A stretch of DNA of 32,552 nt from a virus. Made by a program: the position numbers and the translations under genes. Shown piece after piece: positions 14,252 to 23,227 of the stretch. A model generated the notes under the pieces. It did not search any database, was not told where the DNA came from, and worked only from the letters and a program-made list of their open reading frames with translations. Position 1 is the first letter of the stretch. Every line of letters begins with the position of its first letter. The stretch covers positions 1 through 32,552 of IMG/VR virus record IMGVR_UViG_3300035698_001351; one strand, written 5' to 3'.

Positions 14252-16431
14252 TTCTTTTTTCCCTTGCCTCTGCGCATATTTAATTGCCAACGAGCCATAC
14301 GCCCTTTTTCGCCGTCTGCTTTAGCTGCTTTTTCAAGTTGTGCTATTGTGGCATTTTTTGGAATACCCACACGTTGTGACAATCCTTTGCGCCCTGGATT
14401 CTTTCCGTCTGCAAAGTTTTCCCAAAGTGGTCCACTTATTAAGTTATCATCTTGGCTGATTAGTTCATTCTTTATATACGATATAATCTCAGGTGTCAAG
14501 TGTCTTGCACGATTAACATTGTTGCTATTAAAAAATAAATGTACTTCAACTGGAATGTCACCAAATGCTTTTGCAATTGCTAGCATACGATTGCGACCTT
14601 CGTGATTTAATACTGTCGCAGGCTCACCATCTTCTATACGAATAGTTAAAAACGGGCTGCCAATGCCACCGCCATCACGTATGTAATCAACCATTTCAGG
14701 CTCTGGGTCTCTGCCTAGCTTGCTAGCAAGATTAATAAATGTACTTGGTTTCATTTTAACACGCATACCAAAGTAGTCAACATCTTTGTTGTGAGGTACT
14801 ACACCTCTGCCGTCTTTGTTATCAATGTTAACTTGTTCGTTGATGCCTTCGTCGACAAGGTCTGGATTTAGAAGTTTAAAGCTAACACCTAATCCGTAGT
14901 CATCTACATCTAACTGCCAACCCAACTTGTTAGCAAGTTGTTGCGCAAAGCGAGTATACAGTTTGCCGCGACTAGGACCGTCGTCATCTTTGTCTGCACT
15001 GAAGTAAAGATGGTCAATGCTGTTTAGATCAACTTTGGAAAGCCAATCTATTATCACTGCTTTAACTGTGGCAAAGATTTGAAACTCTTCTCCGCCTCCA
15101 GTTTTGTCAAGTGCGCCTTCAACTTTAAATGCTATAGTGTATCCTGAGTCGTAGCGTTTAAACACTACTTCTAACAAACGACCGTCTGTTGTTTTAGCAC
15201 TAGCAACCCATGTTCCGTTGTCTTTGCTTATTAGATTATATGGAAATGGATTGTCCAATGCTTCTGTTACTGTTGTTTCTTTGATTGCTGCTTCTGCATA
15301 GTATTCGTTCTCAGGCGATGCATCATTGGTGCTGTCAGGCCACCAGTCCAATTCATAGCGTTCGCCATCTTTAAACTGTTTCTTCATTCCAAGTATACGA
15401 GCTTCGTATTCTTCTTTGTCTGGTTCTACTCTACCTGCTACTACATCTATTACAAAATTTAGTGTAGTTGCGTTTGCAGTAAGGCTACCACAACGTGCGC
15501 CTACCTCATTTTTCAAATGATCAATTAGTATACTACCACTACATTTTGCTAGTTCGTCACTTAGCTCTTCAGGCACTTCTAAATCTATATAACAGTATAT
15601 AAAGTCATAATGTGGGGCAGGTGATGTATGTAATATATATTCATCTAATACCACAATTCTTTTAAATCCATCCTTGTTATACCAAACAGCTCTTTTATAA
15701 GTCAACTCATCGGGCTTTCCAAAGAATTTTGTAAGATGTTTTACATAGTTAACTGGTTCATCATTTTTCCATTGTGATAACGCATTTGCTTCTGTTACTG
15801 TTTCTTCTTTGATTGCATTATACTGTGCCCACAAACTTTCCGTTAACCCTAAGTTATAAGCTTTGTTGGCACTAGTATTCTTTGCTGCGGTTGCATGTAA
15901 CAACGGTGGACTGCCGTTTTTATCAATTTTCATACCTAACTTAGCAGCTTGGCGCTGTGTTTCACCTGGCTTTACGTCAACAGTAAGTGCAGAGCTAAAG
16001 CGAGGATCTTTTGCTTGTGCCTTGGTTGGGATGTAGCCGCTTGCTTCTTTTAAACCTTTAGGAATGTCGTCTTTGTATAGAATTTCAGCACGGTCTACTA
16101 CCACAGCGTCCAGCGACTCAATGCCCGCTTTGCGAGCAGCAGCATATCGGTGATGCCCATCTAGTATCATGTAACCTTGTGCTGTACTGGTTACAATAAT
16201 AGGATCACCATCCCAGGTGCCTTGCTTCATTTTTAATGCAATTTGCAACAACTGATCGCCGTGTTCTTTGGCTTTCATCTTGTCGTCTGGTTCAAACCCA
16301 AACAACTGATTGAGTGGTATATTTTTGGTTGCAGAGCGTTGTGCAAAGCTGTCAGGAATGTCCGCTCCCCTATATTCAGGGTGCGTCCATAATGTAATTG
16401 TGTCTTTAGATTCAAACCAAGATGCCTTCAT
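14248..16431 (-). CDS. Multidomain phage protein with ParB/Srx-like domains and TVTEA linkers
   Basis: 727 residues, with several separate domains. Residues 35-115 look like a ParB/Srx N-terminal domain (ILDGHHRYAAARKAG, 90-103). Residues 140-170 form a KPGETQRQAAK-type short domain. Another domain (225-365) has the CYIDLEVP strand. Residues 400-525 match a recurrent phage domain (FSADKDDDGPSRGKLY). A second ParB-like element, NHEGRNRMLAIAKAFGD, is at 610-625. The tail has GRKGLSQRVGIPKNAT and a basic end, also seen elsewhere in marine phages. Between domains the linkers KEETVTEANA (212-216) and KETTVTEALD (388-392) recur. No enzyme activity is assigned; ParB-type domains can bind nucleotides. 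A polyprotein or internal head protein is one inference. Confidence 0.75.
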   Translation of the reverse strand: MKASWFESKDTITLWTHPEYRGADIPDSFAQRSATKNIPLNQLFGFEPDDKMKAKEHGDQLLQIALKMKQGTWDGDPIIVTSTAQGYMILDGHHRYAAARKAGIESLDAVVVDRAEILYKDDIPKGLKEASGYIPTKAQAKDPRFSSALTVDVKPGETQRQAAKLGMKIDKNGSPPLLHATAAKNTSANKAYNLGLTESLWAQYNAIKEETVTEANALSQWKNDEPVNYVKHLTKFFGKPDELTYKRAVWYNKDGFKRIVVLDEYILHTSPAPHYDFIYCYIDLEVPEELSDELAKCSGSILIDHLKNEVGARCGSLTANATTLNFVIDVVAGRVEPDKEEYEARILGMKKQFKDGERYELDWWPDSTNDASPENEYYAEAAIKETTVTEALDNPFPYNLISKDNGTWVASAKTTDGRLLEVVFKRYDSGYTIAFKVEGALDKTGGGEEFQIFATVKAVIIDWLSKVDLNSIDHLYFSADKDDDGPSRGKLYTRFAQQLANKLGWQLDVDDYGLGVSFKLLNPDLVDEGINEQVNIDNKDGRGVVPHNKDVDYFGMRVKMKPSTFINLASKLGRDPEPEMVDYIRDGGGIGSPFLTIRIEDGEPATVLNHEGRNRMLAIAKAFGDIPVEVHLFFNSNNVNRARHLTPEIISYIKNELISQDDNLISGPLWENFADGKNPGRKGLSQRVGIPKNATIAQLEKAAKADGEKGRMARWQLNMRRGKGKKK

Positions 16432-16439
16432 GTCAATAT

Positions 16440-17360
16440 TTATGCTGCTGGGCGGTCTTTCTTTTTGTTGTTAGTTGTAGCAAGAAGTTTAGCCCCATTG
16501 GGTGCAGTAACACCTTGTCCAGGGATTTCAATTGCTCCCAAGTTAGCAGCTTGAGGCTCAATAGGATTTGCTTCAAGTTCAACTTTAAGTGCTTGGTAAA
16601 TGTCATTTTGCGCACTATGGTCAAATACAAAACTGCCACTGTGTTTAAGTAACACACGTTTGTCTACCCACACTTCACCGCCTATGTCGCGCCAGTTTTC
16701 GCAAAATGTCCAGTCCTCACTGTAGTAGCGACCTTCACGCACATCTGTATCAAAGTAAGTTTTCATATGAATGTTCAGCGCAGGGTCGAGTCCAATGTCA
16801 TTGATAAAAGGAACAACTGCTGGGTGATCATCAAGTTTTTCAAACACATGACGCTTGATCAACAAAAAGCCTGTGCCTGTTTTGCTTACTTCTTGTAGTC
16901 TGTTATTGTCTTCTGTCTTAGCACCAACAAATCCGTTTACACACCATTTAACTGGTAAAGATTTAAGAGGATACATACCTCCAATAACATCTTTGTCTTG
17001 GTGTAGTAACAATAGCAAATGCCATGGTTCCCATCCAATGTCGGCATCAATAAACATTAAGTGTGTTGAATTTGGTGTATTAAGAAACTTTGCTGTCATT
17101 GTGTTTCTAGCACGACTAATCAAACTTTCGTTTGTAAGTGTTTCAACAGTCCAGTCTAATCCTAGTTGCCGTGCAGTATTGCTAAATCGAATAAAACTCA
17201 TAAAAGTTGATTCAGTTAACATACCGCCATAGCATGGCATACAGATATGCACTTTTTGCTGGCGTAAAAAGTCAATATTTACTTTTACTTTGTTTGGATC
17301 AAATTCTTCCTCAACAGGAGTAATACTCTGTTGGTCTTCTACATTATTATCTTCGGCCAT
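16440..17360 (-). CDS. GT-A type glycosyltransferase
   Basis: 306 residues. After an acidic N-terminal tail come CMPCYGGMLTESTFMSF (40-56), TNESLISRARN (76-86) and the GT-A metal-binding strand LMFIDADIGW with Asp105-x-Asp107. These are followed by DVIGGMYPLK and the acceptor-side GTGFLLIKRHVFEKL and YSEDWTFCENW segments. The order matches phage glycosyltransferases that carry a DxD motif and act on a sugar acceptor. The C-terminal 50 residues are Pro/Gly/Ala-rich and basic at the end. GAGGAAT precedes the ATG. The substrate cannot be read. Together with the glycosyltransferase-like gene at 8696, it suggests the phage modifies a surface or its own DNA or virion. Confidence 0.85.
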   Translation of the reverse strand: MAEDNNVEDQQSITPVEEEFDPNKVKVNIDFLRQQKVHICMPCYGGMLTESTFMSFIRFSNTARQLGLDWTVETLTNESLISRARNTMTAKFLNTPNSTHLMFIDADIGWEPWHLLLLLHQDKDVIGGMYPLKSLPVKWCVNGFVGAKTEDNNRLQEVSKTGTGFLLIKRHVFEKLDDHPAVVPFINDIGLDPALNIHMKTYFDTDVREGRYYSEDWTFCENWRDIGGEVWVDKRVLLKHSGSFVFDHSAQNDIYQALKVELEANPIEPQAANLGAIEIPGQGVTAPNGAKLLATTNNKKKDRPAA

Positions 17361-17419
17361 TGATTCCTCATGGGTTATATTATATAAGTATTTAATGGAG
17401 AGTCGTAGGTGGTGCTAAA

Positions 17420-18859
17420 TTAATCAGTATCTTTAACAACAAGACTAGTACGTCGATTGCTCCGCATAAGCGTATTAAATGTGTTAACAAAGTTACGCTT
17501 GACAGTGATTCTGTTGTCAATATCTCTCTGAACGTCAGAGTTTTGTTTAAGAAAAATTGTCATGAACTTTGCTGCAACTGCTGGTGTTATATCAATTGTG
17601 CTACCATCGTCAAACTTAATTGGAAATGCTTTGTCGTCATTTCTGCTAGCAATGTTGTCTAATACACGCAGCGGTCGACTTTGGTATACATATTCAACAA
17701 GTTCATCCTCAGGTAGATAATCTTCTGCTGCCATTGCATCTAATGCATTCTTTTCATTTCCTGGAGAAACATAACCGCTGCCTGTACGTGCAGAACCCAC
17801 AGTGTGGTTTGATTTATTAGCTTCACGAGAACCTATAGCTGCCCTGGCTACACCAGTTGCTACTCCAGACAATGCCGATCCAACCATGCCTGTGTTAGCA
17901 GGATTTATTTTCGATGCTACGTATCCTGCTCCACGGAGAGCAGCGCCAACAATTGGATTTTCATCAACTTGTTGCTCGTCTTCATTTGAGATATCAATTT
18001 CAACGTCTTTCTTAATAGGACGTTTGCCTCTTTTATCGCTGAAACGCTGGTACTGCCCGAGTGCTTCAACCATTGATTGCAGTGCGCCACTTTTATAAAT
18101 GTAATGTTCAAGATTGCTGTAGTTGCCTGATTCTAGTACGTCAGCTAAACTGCGTAGTTTTTTAGCAATATTATCTTTAAGACTTTGTTCATTATGAGTT
18201 CCTAGGCCGCCAGATGGCAGTATGTCAACTGTGTCACCTTTGTTAATAATGGTTGCTTCATCAACAGTTGCTAAAGTATTGTCGCCTAGCACTGTTGAGA
18301 AAATTTCTTTAGCTTTGTTAACAATTGCTGGGCTTGAATCTCCATACAAGCTTTTAACAAGATTGGTTCTCTCACCGTCACTCATCATTGGCCATTTAGC
18401 ACGTATCTCAGTAGCACTACTCATTCCTGGACCAAAGCTTACAGTTGGCAAGTAAGTCATAAACCCGTGTTGTGTCATTGGTTCCGGGGCACGTCTGTTT
18501 AACGGTTGTAAATATCCAGCACTACCATCTTTCTTTACACCGCCCGGCAGTGGAGACACTCCACTATCTTTATCTGATCTAACAAAAATAAGTTGTGTGT
18601 CTGCAGGATTATAATGTTGTGTAATTTCTTGAGGACGAAAAGGTGACTTAACTTGGATAAATCTATGCTTGGGTATGCCTGCAATTTGTGCTAGCTGTTG
18701 CTTTAGTCTAAACGGAAATGGCCTTGCAGCTTGGTCATCAGTGGCAGCAATGTATACATCAGCACGAGGGAACGCTTCAACTGCGGCATCGTACAATGCT
18801 TTGTGTCCTGCATGGAATGGGTGAAATCCGCCTGGGATGATGACTAATTTTTTTAACAT
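17420..18859 (-). CDS. Cytidylyltransferase/NMNAT-like nucleotidyltransferase with long C-terminal extension
   Basis: 479 residues. The first 175 form a nucleotidyltransferase fold: PGGFHPFHAGHKAL with the HxGH nucleotide-binding motif (His16-Ala-Gly-His19), and later SFGPGMSSATEIRAKW, the Ser/Thr-x-x-Arg-type element that binds phosphates. The family transfers a nucleotide to a phospho-substrate, for example NMN or choline phosphate. The remaining 300 residues are not catalytic: an acidic region, a Gly/Ala-rich stretch (GAALRGAGYVASKINPANTG near 305-325) and a C-terminal helical domain (DDGSTIDITPAVAAKFMTIF). This fusion is common in T4-like marine phages, where it lies near structural genes. 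The substrate is not predictable. AGGAAG lies 14 bases before the ATG. Confidence 0.82.
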   Translation of the reverse strand: MLKKLVIIPGGFHPFHAGHKALYDAAVEAFPRADVYIAATDDQAARPFPFRLKQQLAQIAGIPKHRFIQVKSPFRPQEITQHYNPADTQLIFVRSDKDSGVSPLPGGVKKDGSAGYLQPLNRRAPEPMTQHGFMTYLPTVSFGPGMSSATEIRAKWPMMSDGERTNLVKSLYGDSSPAIVNKAKEIFSTVLGDNTLATVDEATIINKGDTVDILPSGGLGTHNEQSLKDNIAKKLRSLADVLESGNYSNLEHYIYKSGALQSMVEALGQYQRFSDKRGKRPIKKDVEIDISNEDEQQVDENPIVGAALRGAGYVASKINPANTGMVGSALSGVATGVARAAIGSREANKSNHTVGSARTGSGYVSPGNEKNALDAMAAEDYLPEDELVEYVYQSRPLRVLDNIASRNDDKAFPIKFDDGSTIDITPAVAAKFMTIFLKQNSDVQRDIDNRITVKRNFVNTFNTLMRSNRRTSLVVKDTD

Positions 18860-18875
18860 AGTGTGTTTATTCTTC

Positions 18876-19235
18876 CTAGTAACTTAGTGTAATTGGGCCA
18901 ATTTCACCGTCTGTGAACTGACTAACAATAGCGCGGATCCAAGTAAACTTTCCGTATACTGTAATACTGTAGTCGGTGGTAATTGCAGTTGATCCATCTA
19001 CTGCACTGTCCCCAGGAAATACATACACATCAACCCATTCACTATCTGTAGTTGGATTAGTGTCCAATGTGCCTTGTATTGTAACAATACCCGGAAAGTC
19101 GTCACTAATAAAGCGAATACTTTGGCTATTACCCTGTCCAAGATAATAGCCCACTGCCTTTTGTTGCGTTCCAGTAATAACCGAAGTGCTAGTGTATGCT
19201 GTTGCTGGAATTAGTATAAGGCTGTTTGATTTCAT
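18876..19235 (-). CDS. Beta-rich phage structural-type protein
   Basis: 119 residues. It starts with a hydrophobic strand (SLILIPATAY), and the centre has FPGIVTIQGTLDTNP followed by WVDVYVFPGD, a pattern (F.G.I.IQGTLdt.P....W..V) common in small beta-sandwich proteins of marine phages, often near tail or head-decoration genes. No Cys, no signal peptide and few charged residues. The start (ATG 19235) is one base after the stop of the upstream 59-residue gene, so the two are coupled. The function is inferred to be structural. Confidence 0.75.
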   Translation of the reverse strand: MKSNSLILIPATAYTSTSVITGTQQKAVGYYLGQGNSQSIRFISDDFPGIVTIQGTLDTNPTTDSEWVDVYVFPGDSAVDGSTAITTDYSITVYGKFTWIRAIVSQFTDGEIGPITLSY

Positions 19236-19236
19236 G

Positions 19237-19416
19237 TTAGTCTGCTTTGATTACTTCTACTAGCACGCCGCCTTGTGCGTTCTCGCTTGCTAGTTGTGTA
19301 ATTACTGCTTCAAGTTGTGCAATAATTTCATCATTGAGAAGTGTCTTAGCAGGTGAATCATCCTTGACTAGTTCGCTTACTGTAATTGCTATCGATGTTG
19401 AGTTTATCTTTGCCAT
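19237..19416 (-). CDS. Small unknown phage protein (59 aa)
   Basis: ATG 19416 to TAA at 19237, 59 residues. It starts MAKINSTSIAITVSELV, has DDSPAKTLLNDEIIAQLEAV as the likely helix, and ends GGVLVEVIKAD. It is packed between two genes (two bases or fewer to the next ATG, eight bases to the previous stop), which supports it as a real gene. The overall pattern of strand, helix and strand fits a small helper of the neighbouring structural-type protein. It has no known motif. Confidence 0.7.
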   Translation of the reverse strand: MAKINSTSIAITVSELVKDDSPAKTLLNDEIIAQLEAVITQLASENAQGGVLVEVIKAD

Positions 19417-19424
19417 ACTGTTAT

Positions 19425-20069
19425 TTATCGCTTAATTAACTTTAAGGTTTTCTTACATGTAGCTGGACAAACTAGCTGTAGCATAGTTATAAAGCCCATA
19501 TCGTTGTGGTCTATAAAATAATTTTGCTCTAATCTGGTATCTCTAGGCCACTCTGTCAAAAAGAGACGCAGTCCGGGCCCTACACGCACGTCAGGATAAT
19601 TAAATATAAAATTAGTCAGCCGTTGTTTGTCTGTAATAGCTATGCGCTGATTTTTAAAATAAGTTCTATAGGCGTGCTGCGGGTTTTTTAGTTCAAGTGT
19701 ACCAACTGCACTTAGTTCAACTTGGGTACTAGCTGTTTCTGTAATATAATCAAATTGAGTAACTGCGTCAATGAGTTTTGTATCATTTGTATACAGGTGC
19801 CCGTCGTGGCGTTGTATTGTGAGTCTATTAGAACTAGTATTTGTGTCCACCAAGAAATGCAAGAATTCGTGTAGATTTGTCTTACGTTCACTAGCAGTTC
19901 CTTCCCAGTATAAAACACTATCAACTTTATCATTTAAGATAAAATCAATTGCAACATGTGACTTGTATCGCAGCACATGCAAATTGGGCATATAAAATTT
20001 TAAAGAATACGAATATTCGCCAAAATATAAGCTAGTACGCTTTACTAATTTAGGACTTGGGCTCGTCAT
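19425..20069 (-). CDS. Unknown phage protein (214 aa)
   Basis: ATG 20069 (MTSPSPKLVKRTS) overlaps the end of clpA by 20 bases; a longer TTG version adds only two residues. 214 residues, basic and rich in aromatic residues, with mixed strands and helices: YSLKFYMPNLHVLRY, FILNDKVDSVLYWEG, LHEFLHFLVDTNT, LRLFLTEWPRD and FITMLQLVCPATCKKTLK. No membrane segment and no catalytic motif is visible. The overlap with clpA shows co-translation, so it may act with the chaperone genes, but no evidence beyond position supports this. Confidence 0.75.
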   Translation of the reverse strand: MTSPSPKLVKRTSLYFGEYSYSLKFYMPNLHVLRYKSHVAIDFILNDKVDSVLYWEGTASERKTNLHEFLHFLVDTNTSSNRLTIQRHDGHLYTNDTKLIDAVTQFDYITETASTQVELSAVGTLELKNPQHAYRTYFKNQRIAITDKQRLTNFIFNYPDVRVGPGLRLFLTEWPRDTRLEQNYFIDHNDMGFITMLQLVCPATCKKTLKLIKR

Positions 20070-22353
20070 TAACAACTACTACCCCATTCGTATCTATTTC
20101 TGCACTAATTGCGTTGGATCTAGGTTTGCTTGTTAGCACAACTCTACATCCTCTTCTTTTGTCATCAAGCCAGTCAGCAGTAACGTGGCAATTACTTAGT
20201 TGTTCAAATAAAATCTTTTTACTCAGCGGAACCTTGATTAATTCATCTATCTTACGCCCTAGAGGTCGTGCGCCCATCTTTGGATCGTATCCAACTTCCA
20301 CTAAGTGGTTAACTAATGCTTCTGTGATAATAAGGTTAATATTCTTAGACTTCAGACTGGTACGCAGCTCGTTGCTAAACTTAGTAACAATTTTCTTAAT
20401 TGCTAGTTTTTCTAAAGGTTTAAACTTAACAACAAGATCTAATCTGTTTCGTAGCTCGGGTTTAAAAAAGTCCTTAACTGCTTTATCTTCGGCTCCTGTT
20501 TTGATTAATTCTTGTCCAAAACCAATGTTGTTATTTTCGTTATCACGTGCGCCTAAGTTTGATGTTAAGATAATGATACAGTTTTTAACATCAACGTTTT
20601 TTCCGTTTGCTCCTGAGATTTTACCTTCATCCATCATTTGCAAGAAAATATTTGCTACATCTGGATGTGCTTTTTCAATTTCGTCAAATAATAGCACACT
20701 GTAAGGATGCTTGCTTATGTCTGAAATAAGCTTGCCGCCGCCAAGATTACTGTCATCATATCCAACAAATCCAGGAGGTGCACCAAGGAGACTACTAATA
20801 GTATGGCGGTCTTGGTATTCACTCATGTCATAGCGTAGCAGTTCCATGTCTAGATTTTCACTAAGCAATTTAGCAAATTCAGTTTTACCTGTACCAGTTG
20901 GTCCTAAGAATAGATAAGCACCCATTGGCCGGTTTGGTGTGCCGATACCTGCATAGTTAACATAAAGTCTTTCTAAAACCTCATTAACTACATGATCCTG
21001 CCCAAACAGTTTTTGTTTGATACTTGCATCGAGTTCAAGAATTTTAGTACTCATATCTCCTGAAACTTTGGTTTCTGGAATATTAGCAACTCTTGCTACT
21101 TGTGTTTCAATTGCTGACTCAGTGACTACAAGTCCTTCGCGATCTTTAACACGTTCAACTGCACATGCAGCATCAATTAAATCAATGCTTTTATCTGGAT
21201 TTTTCTTATCATTCATGTAACGTGTAGCCAAATCAACAGCTTTAATAATTGCTGTATTGTCAATTTTTACATTATGAAAATTTTCTAAACGTGGTTGTAG
21301 TCCCTGTAAGATTCTAATTGTTGTTTCAGTATCCGGTTCGTCGATACTAACTCTATAAAATCTTCGCATCAATGCACGATCTTGCTCAAAGCTTTCGTAA
21401 AATTCTTCCCAAGTAGTACTTGCAATTACTTTAATATTACCTTTGGTAATTGCTGGCTTGAGCATGTTAGCAAAATCAAGACTACTACCTCCGCCTGCTC
21501 CTGCGCCCTTCATGGTGTGTGCTTCGTCAATAAACAAGATGCAGTTCTTCTTTGCCTCGAGGGCAGAGATAACGTCTTTGAGTTTTTCTTCAAACTCTCC
21601 GCGATATTTTGACCCAGCAAGCAAACTACCGATTTCTAATCCCCATACCTCAAACCCTTGTAAGAAAGCAGGAACTGCGTTATTTTTAATGCATGTAGCA
21701 AGTCCTTCAGCAATTGCAGTCTTACCAACACCAGGGTCACCAACCATAAGCACATTGCTTTTAAATTTCTTGGCCAGCACAGTAATAATTTCATCTAGTT
21801 CAGTTTCACGACCAATCACAGGTTCAAGTTTGTCGTTGTTTGCCAATTCAGTTATGTTAATACAGTGCTCTTTCAAGATAGTGTTGGCTTGAGTTGGTTG
21901 CATCTCAGTTTCACCTTTTTGACGATAATGCTCCTGCCAAAACGTTACAAATTCTGGTTTGACCATGCCATGTTTAAGCATAAAGTAATGTGCATGACTA
22001 TTGGTTTCGCCCATAATTGATAGCCATAAATCAATAGTAGCCATAGTGCGTCTGCCGCCAAACATTACTTGTGTTAATGCACGATTAAACACACGCTCAA
22101 GTGCATTAGTTTTTTTAGGTTCAGCTTTAGTGCCGTTATCTGATTTTAGTACTACTAGCGTCCCAAGATAAAATTCAAGGTCCTGATCAAGTCCATCGGG
22201 GCTCACTCCATATGCGTCAACACACTCTCGAAAGGAAGAGTGACGCAACAGTGCCAGGCATAAATGTTCAACGGTTACATATGCATGTTTGTTGTTATCA
22301 GCGAGTCGAGTTGCCTGGGTTAGAATCGATTCAATTTCCGGATTCAGTTGCAT
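20050..22353 (-). CDS. clpA: ClpA-like AAA+ unfoldase with ClpP-docking IGF loop
   Basis: 767 residues, like bacterial ClpA (758). Bacterial ClpA unfolds proteins and feeds them to ClpP. It has a Clp N-domain (1-140), the first AAA+ module with GDPGVGKT (205-212) and ILFIDEAH (272-279), and the second with GPTGTGKT (484-491), VLLFDEIE (553-560) and GAPPGFVGY (525-532). The loop NNIGFGQE contains Ile-Gly-Phe (610-612), which is the ClpP-docking tripeptide in this family, and the arginine-finger-type LRNRLD follows. Both ATPase sites look intact. No clpP gene is in the window, so it probably uses host ClpP. AAAGGAATATT precedes the ATG. It lies directly downstream of dnaJ and overlaps the next gene. 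Confidence 0.96.
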   Translation of the reverse strand: MQLNPEIESILTQATRLADNNKHAYVTVEHLCLALLRHSSFRECVDAYGVSPDGLDQDLEFYLGTLVVLKSDNGTKAEPKKTNALERVFNRALTQVMFGGRRTMATIDLWLSIMGETNSHAHYFMLKHGMVKPEFVTFWQEHYRQKGETEMQPTQANTILKEHCINITELANNDKLEPVIGRETELDEIITVLAKKFKSNVLMVGDPGVGKTAIAEGLATCIKNNAVPAFLQGFEVWGLEIGSLLAGSKYRGEFEEKLKDVISALEAKKNCILFIDEAHTMKGAGAGGGSSLDFANMLKPAITKGNIKVIASTTWEEFYESFEQDRALMRRFYRVSIDEPDTETTIRILQGLQPRLENFHNVKIDNTAIIKAVDLATRYMNDKKNPDKSIDLIDAACAVERVKDREGLVVTESAIETQVARVANIPETKVSGDMSTKILELDASIKQKLFGQDHVVNEVLERLYVNYAGIGTPNRPMGAYLFLGPTGTGKTEFAKLLSENLDMELLRYDMSEYQDRHTISSLLGAPPGFVGYDDSNLGGGKLISDISKHPYSVLLFDEIEKAHPDVANIFLQMMDEGKISGANGKNVDVKNCIIILTSNLGARDNENNNIGFGQELIKTGAEDKAVKDFFKPELRNRLDLVVKFKPLEKLAIKKIVTKFSNELRTSLKSKNINLIITEALVNHLVEVGYDPKMGARPLGRKIDELIKVPLSKKILFEQLSNCHVTADWLDDKRRGCRVVLTSKPRSNAISAEIDTNGVVVVNDEPKS

Positions 22354-22375
22354 AATATTCCTTTATTTTATTAAC

Positions 22376-23188
22376 TTATTTATTTTTAATGCCTTTTAGT
22401 ATTCTTATTACTTCGTCAGGTATATTGTCTGGCAGTATTGCTTTTAATTTTACAAAGATATCACCAGTGTTGTGTCCTTCTCTTTCAATGCCTTTGCTGT
22501 GCATTCGCATAATACATCCCGGCTTGGTCTTGGGAGGAACAGTTAATCCGTATGTGCGTCCTAGTATATCTGTAATAGTCAACGTGCAACCTAGTATCAG
22601 CTGCCAAAAATCAACAGGCTGTTCAATGTGTAAGTCAAGTCCGTCACGGTGCCATGCTGTATGACCAAGTACCCTGAACGTCATAACCAAATCTAGACCA
22701 CCCGGTCCTAATTTAGGATAACGTATGTGCTCATTGTCGACTACACCTTTTGGTATGTTAATTTCTATACTATGAGGACCAGTGTGCGTTTGTACAGCAA
22801 ATATTTTTTTTCCGCCTGCTACAGCATCAGCTAGGCTAATTGTTATACTCATTCGTGCGTCTACTGGGCGCTGCGGACCTCGAGCCTGCTGTCCTCCCAT
22901 TCGCTGACCAAATATATTAAAAATACTATCAAAGTCAAACCCCTGTTGCTGAAACCCACTGTGTCTTTGCGTACCTTGTTGTTGAGGACCGTCAGTGCCA
23001 TATTGATCATAAGCAGCACGTTTCTGTGGATCCTTCAACGTTTCATACGCAGAATTTATGTTTGAAAATTTATCAGCATCACCGCCCTTGTCTGGGTGAT
23101 GTTCCATGACGAGTTTACGATAGGCTTTTTTAAGCTCGTCCTCAGTTGTGTTTTTACTAACACCCAATGTTTTATATAGATCTAGCAT
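22376..23188 (-). CDS. DnaJ/CbpA-like co-chaperone
   Basis: 270 residues. It has an N-terminal J domain with the HPD motif (31-33) in LVMEHHPDKGGD, then a Gly/Phe/Gln-rich linker (PQQQGTQRHSGFQQQG, FDFDSIFNIFG). Two C-terminal substrate-binding beta domains follow (ITISLADAVAGGKK, IEINIPKGVVDN, LGPGGLDLVMTF). It lacks the Cys-rich zinc finger of DnaJ, so it is a type II/CbpA-like protein. J proteins recruit substrate to DnaK and stimulate its ATPase; the phage encodes no DnaK here, so host DnaK is the likely partner. It has its own promoter at 23195-23223, and clpA is the next gene, so the two form a proteostasis unit. Confidence 0.93.
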   Translation of the reverse strand: MLDLYKTLGVSKNTTEDELKKAYRKLVMEHHPDKGGDADKFSNINSAYETLKDPQKRAAYDQYGTDGPQQQGTQRHSGFQQQGFDFDSIFNIFGQRMGGQQARGPQRPVDARMSITISLADAVAGGKKIFAVQTHTGPHSIEINIPKGVVDNEHIRYPKLGPGGLDLVMTFRVLGHTAWHRDGLDLHIEQPVDFWQLILGCTLTITDILGRTYGLTVPPKTKPGCIMRMHSKGIEREGHNTGDIFVKLKAILPDNIPDEVIRILKGIKNK

Positions 23189-23194
23189 TATGTT

Positions 23195-23223
23195 ATTTTA
23201 CGTTAAAGTTTGGTCAATGTCAA
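23195..23223 (-). promoter_or_regulatory. Sigma70-type promoter for dnaJ-clpA
   Basis: Minus-strand TTGACA (23223-23218), 17 bp, TAAAAT (23200-23195, one mismatch). It lies between the lysis cassette and dnaJ, and its -35 box follows closely the stop of the Rz1-like gene. This would let dnaJ and clpA be made early, apart from the late lysis genes. Confidence 0.82.
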
Positions 23224-23227
23224 GTGA

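Noticed and set aside
16431-16442. CATAAATATT resembling a late promoter
   Set aside because: It is within the stop region of the glycosyltransferase gene and too close to the next ATG (16431) to leave a leader.
17380-17400. CATTAAATACTTA and TATAAT upstream of the 16440 glycosyltransferase gene
   Set aside because: TATAAT has no -35 partner at 16-18 bp, and TTAAATAC only partly fits the late motif, so no promoter is called.
19421-19429. GATAAATAA on the minus strand resembling a late promoter
   Set aside because: It overlaps the stop codon of the gene ending at 19425 and would start transcription at or after the ATG at 19416.
22375-22383. AATAAATA upstream of clpA
   Set aside because: It is the terminal codons of dnaJ (KNK then stop), so selection on coding explains it; a weak promoter cannot be excluded.
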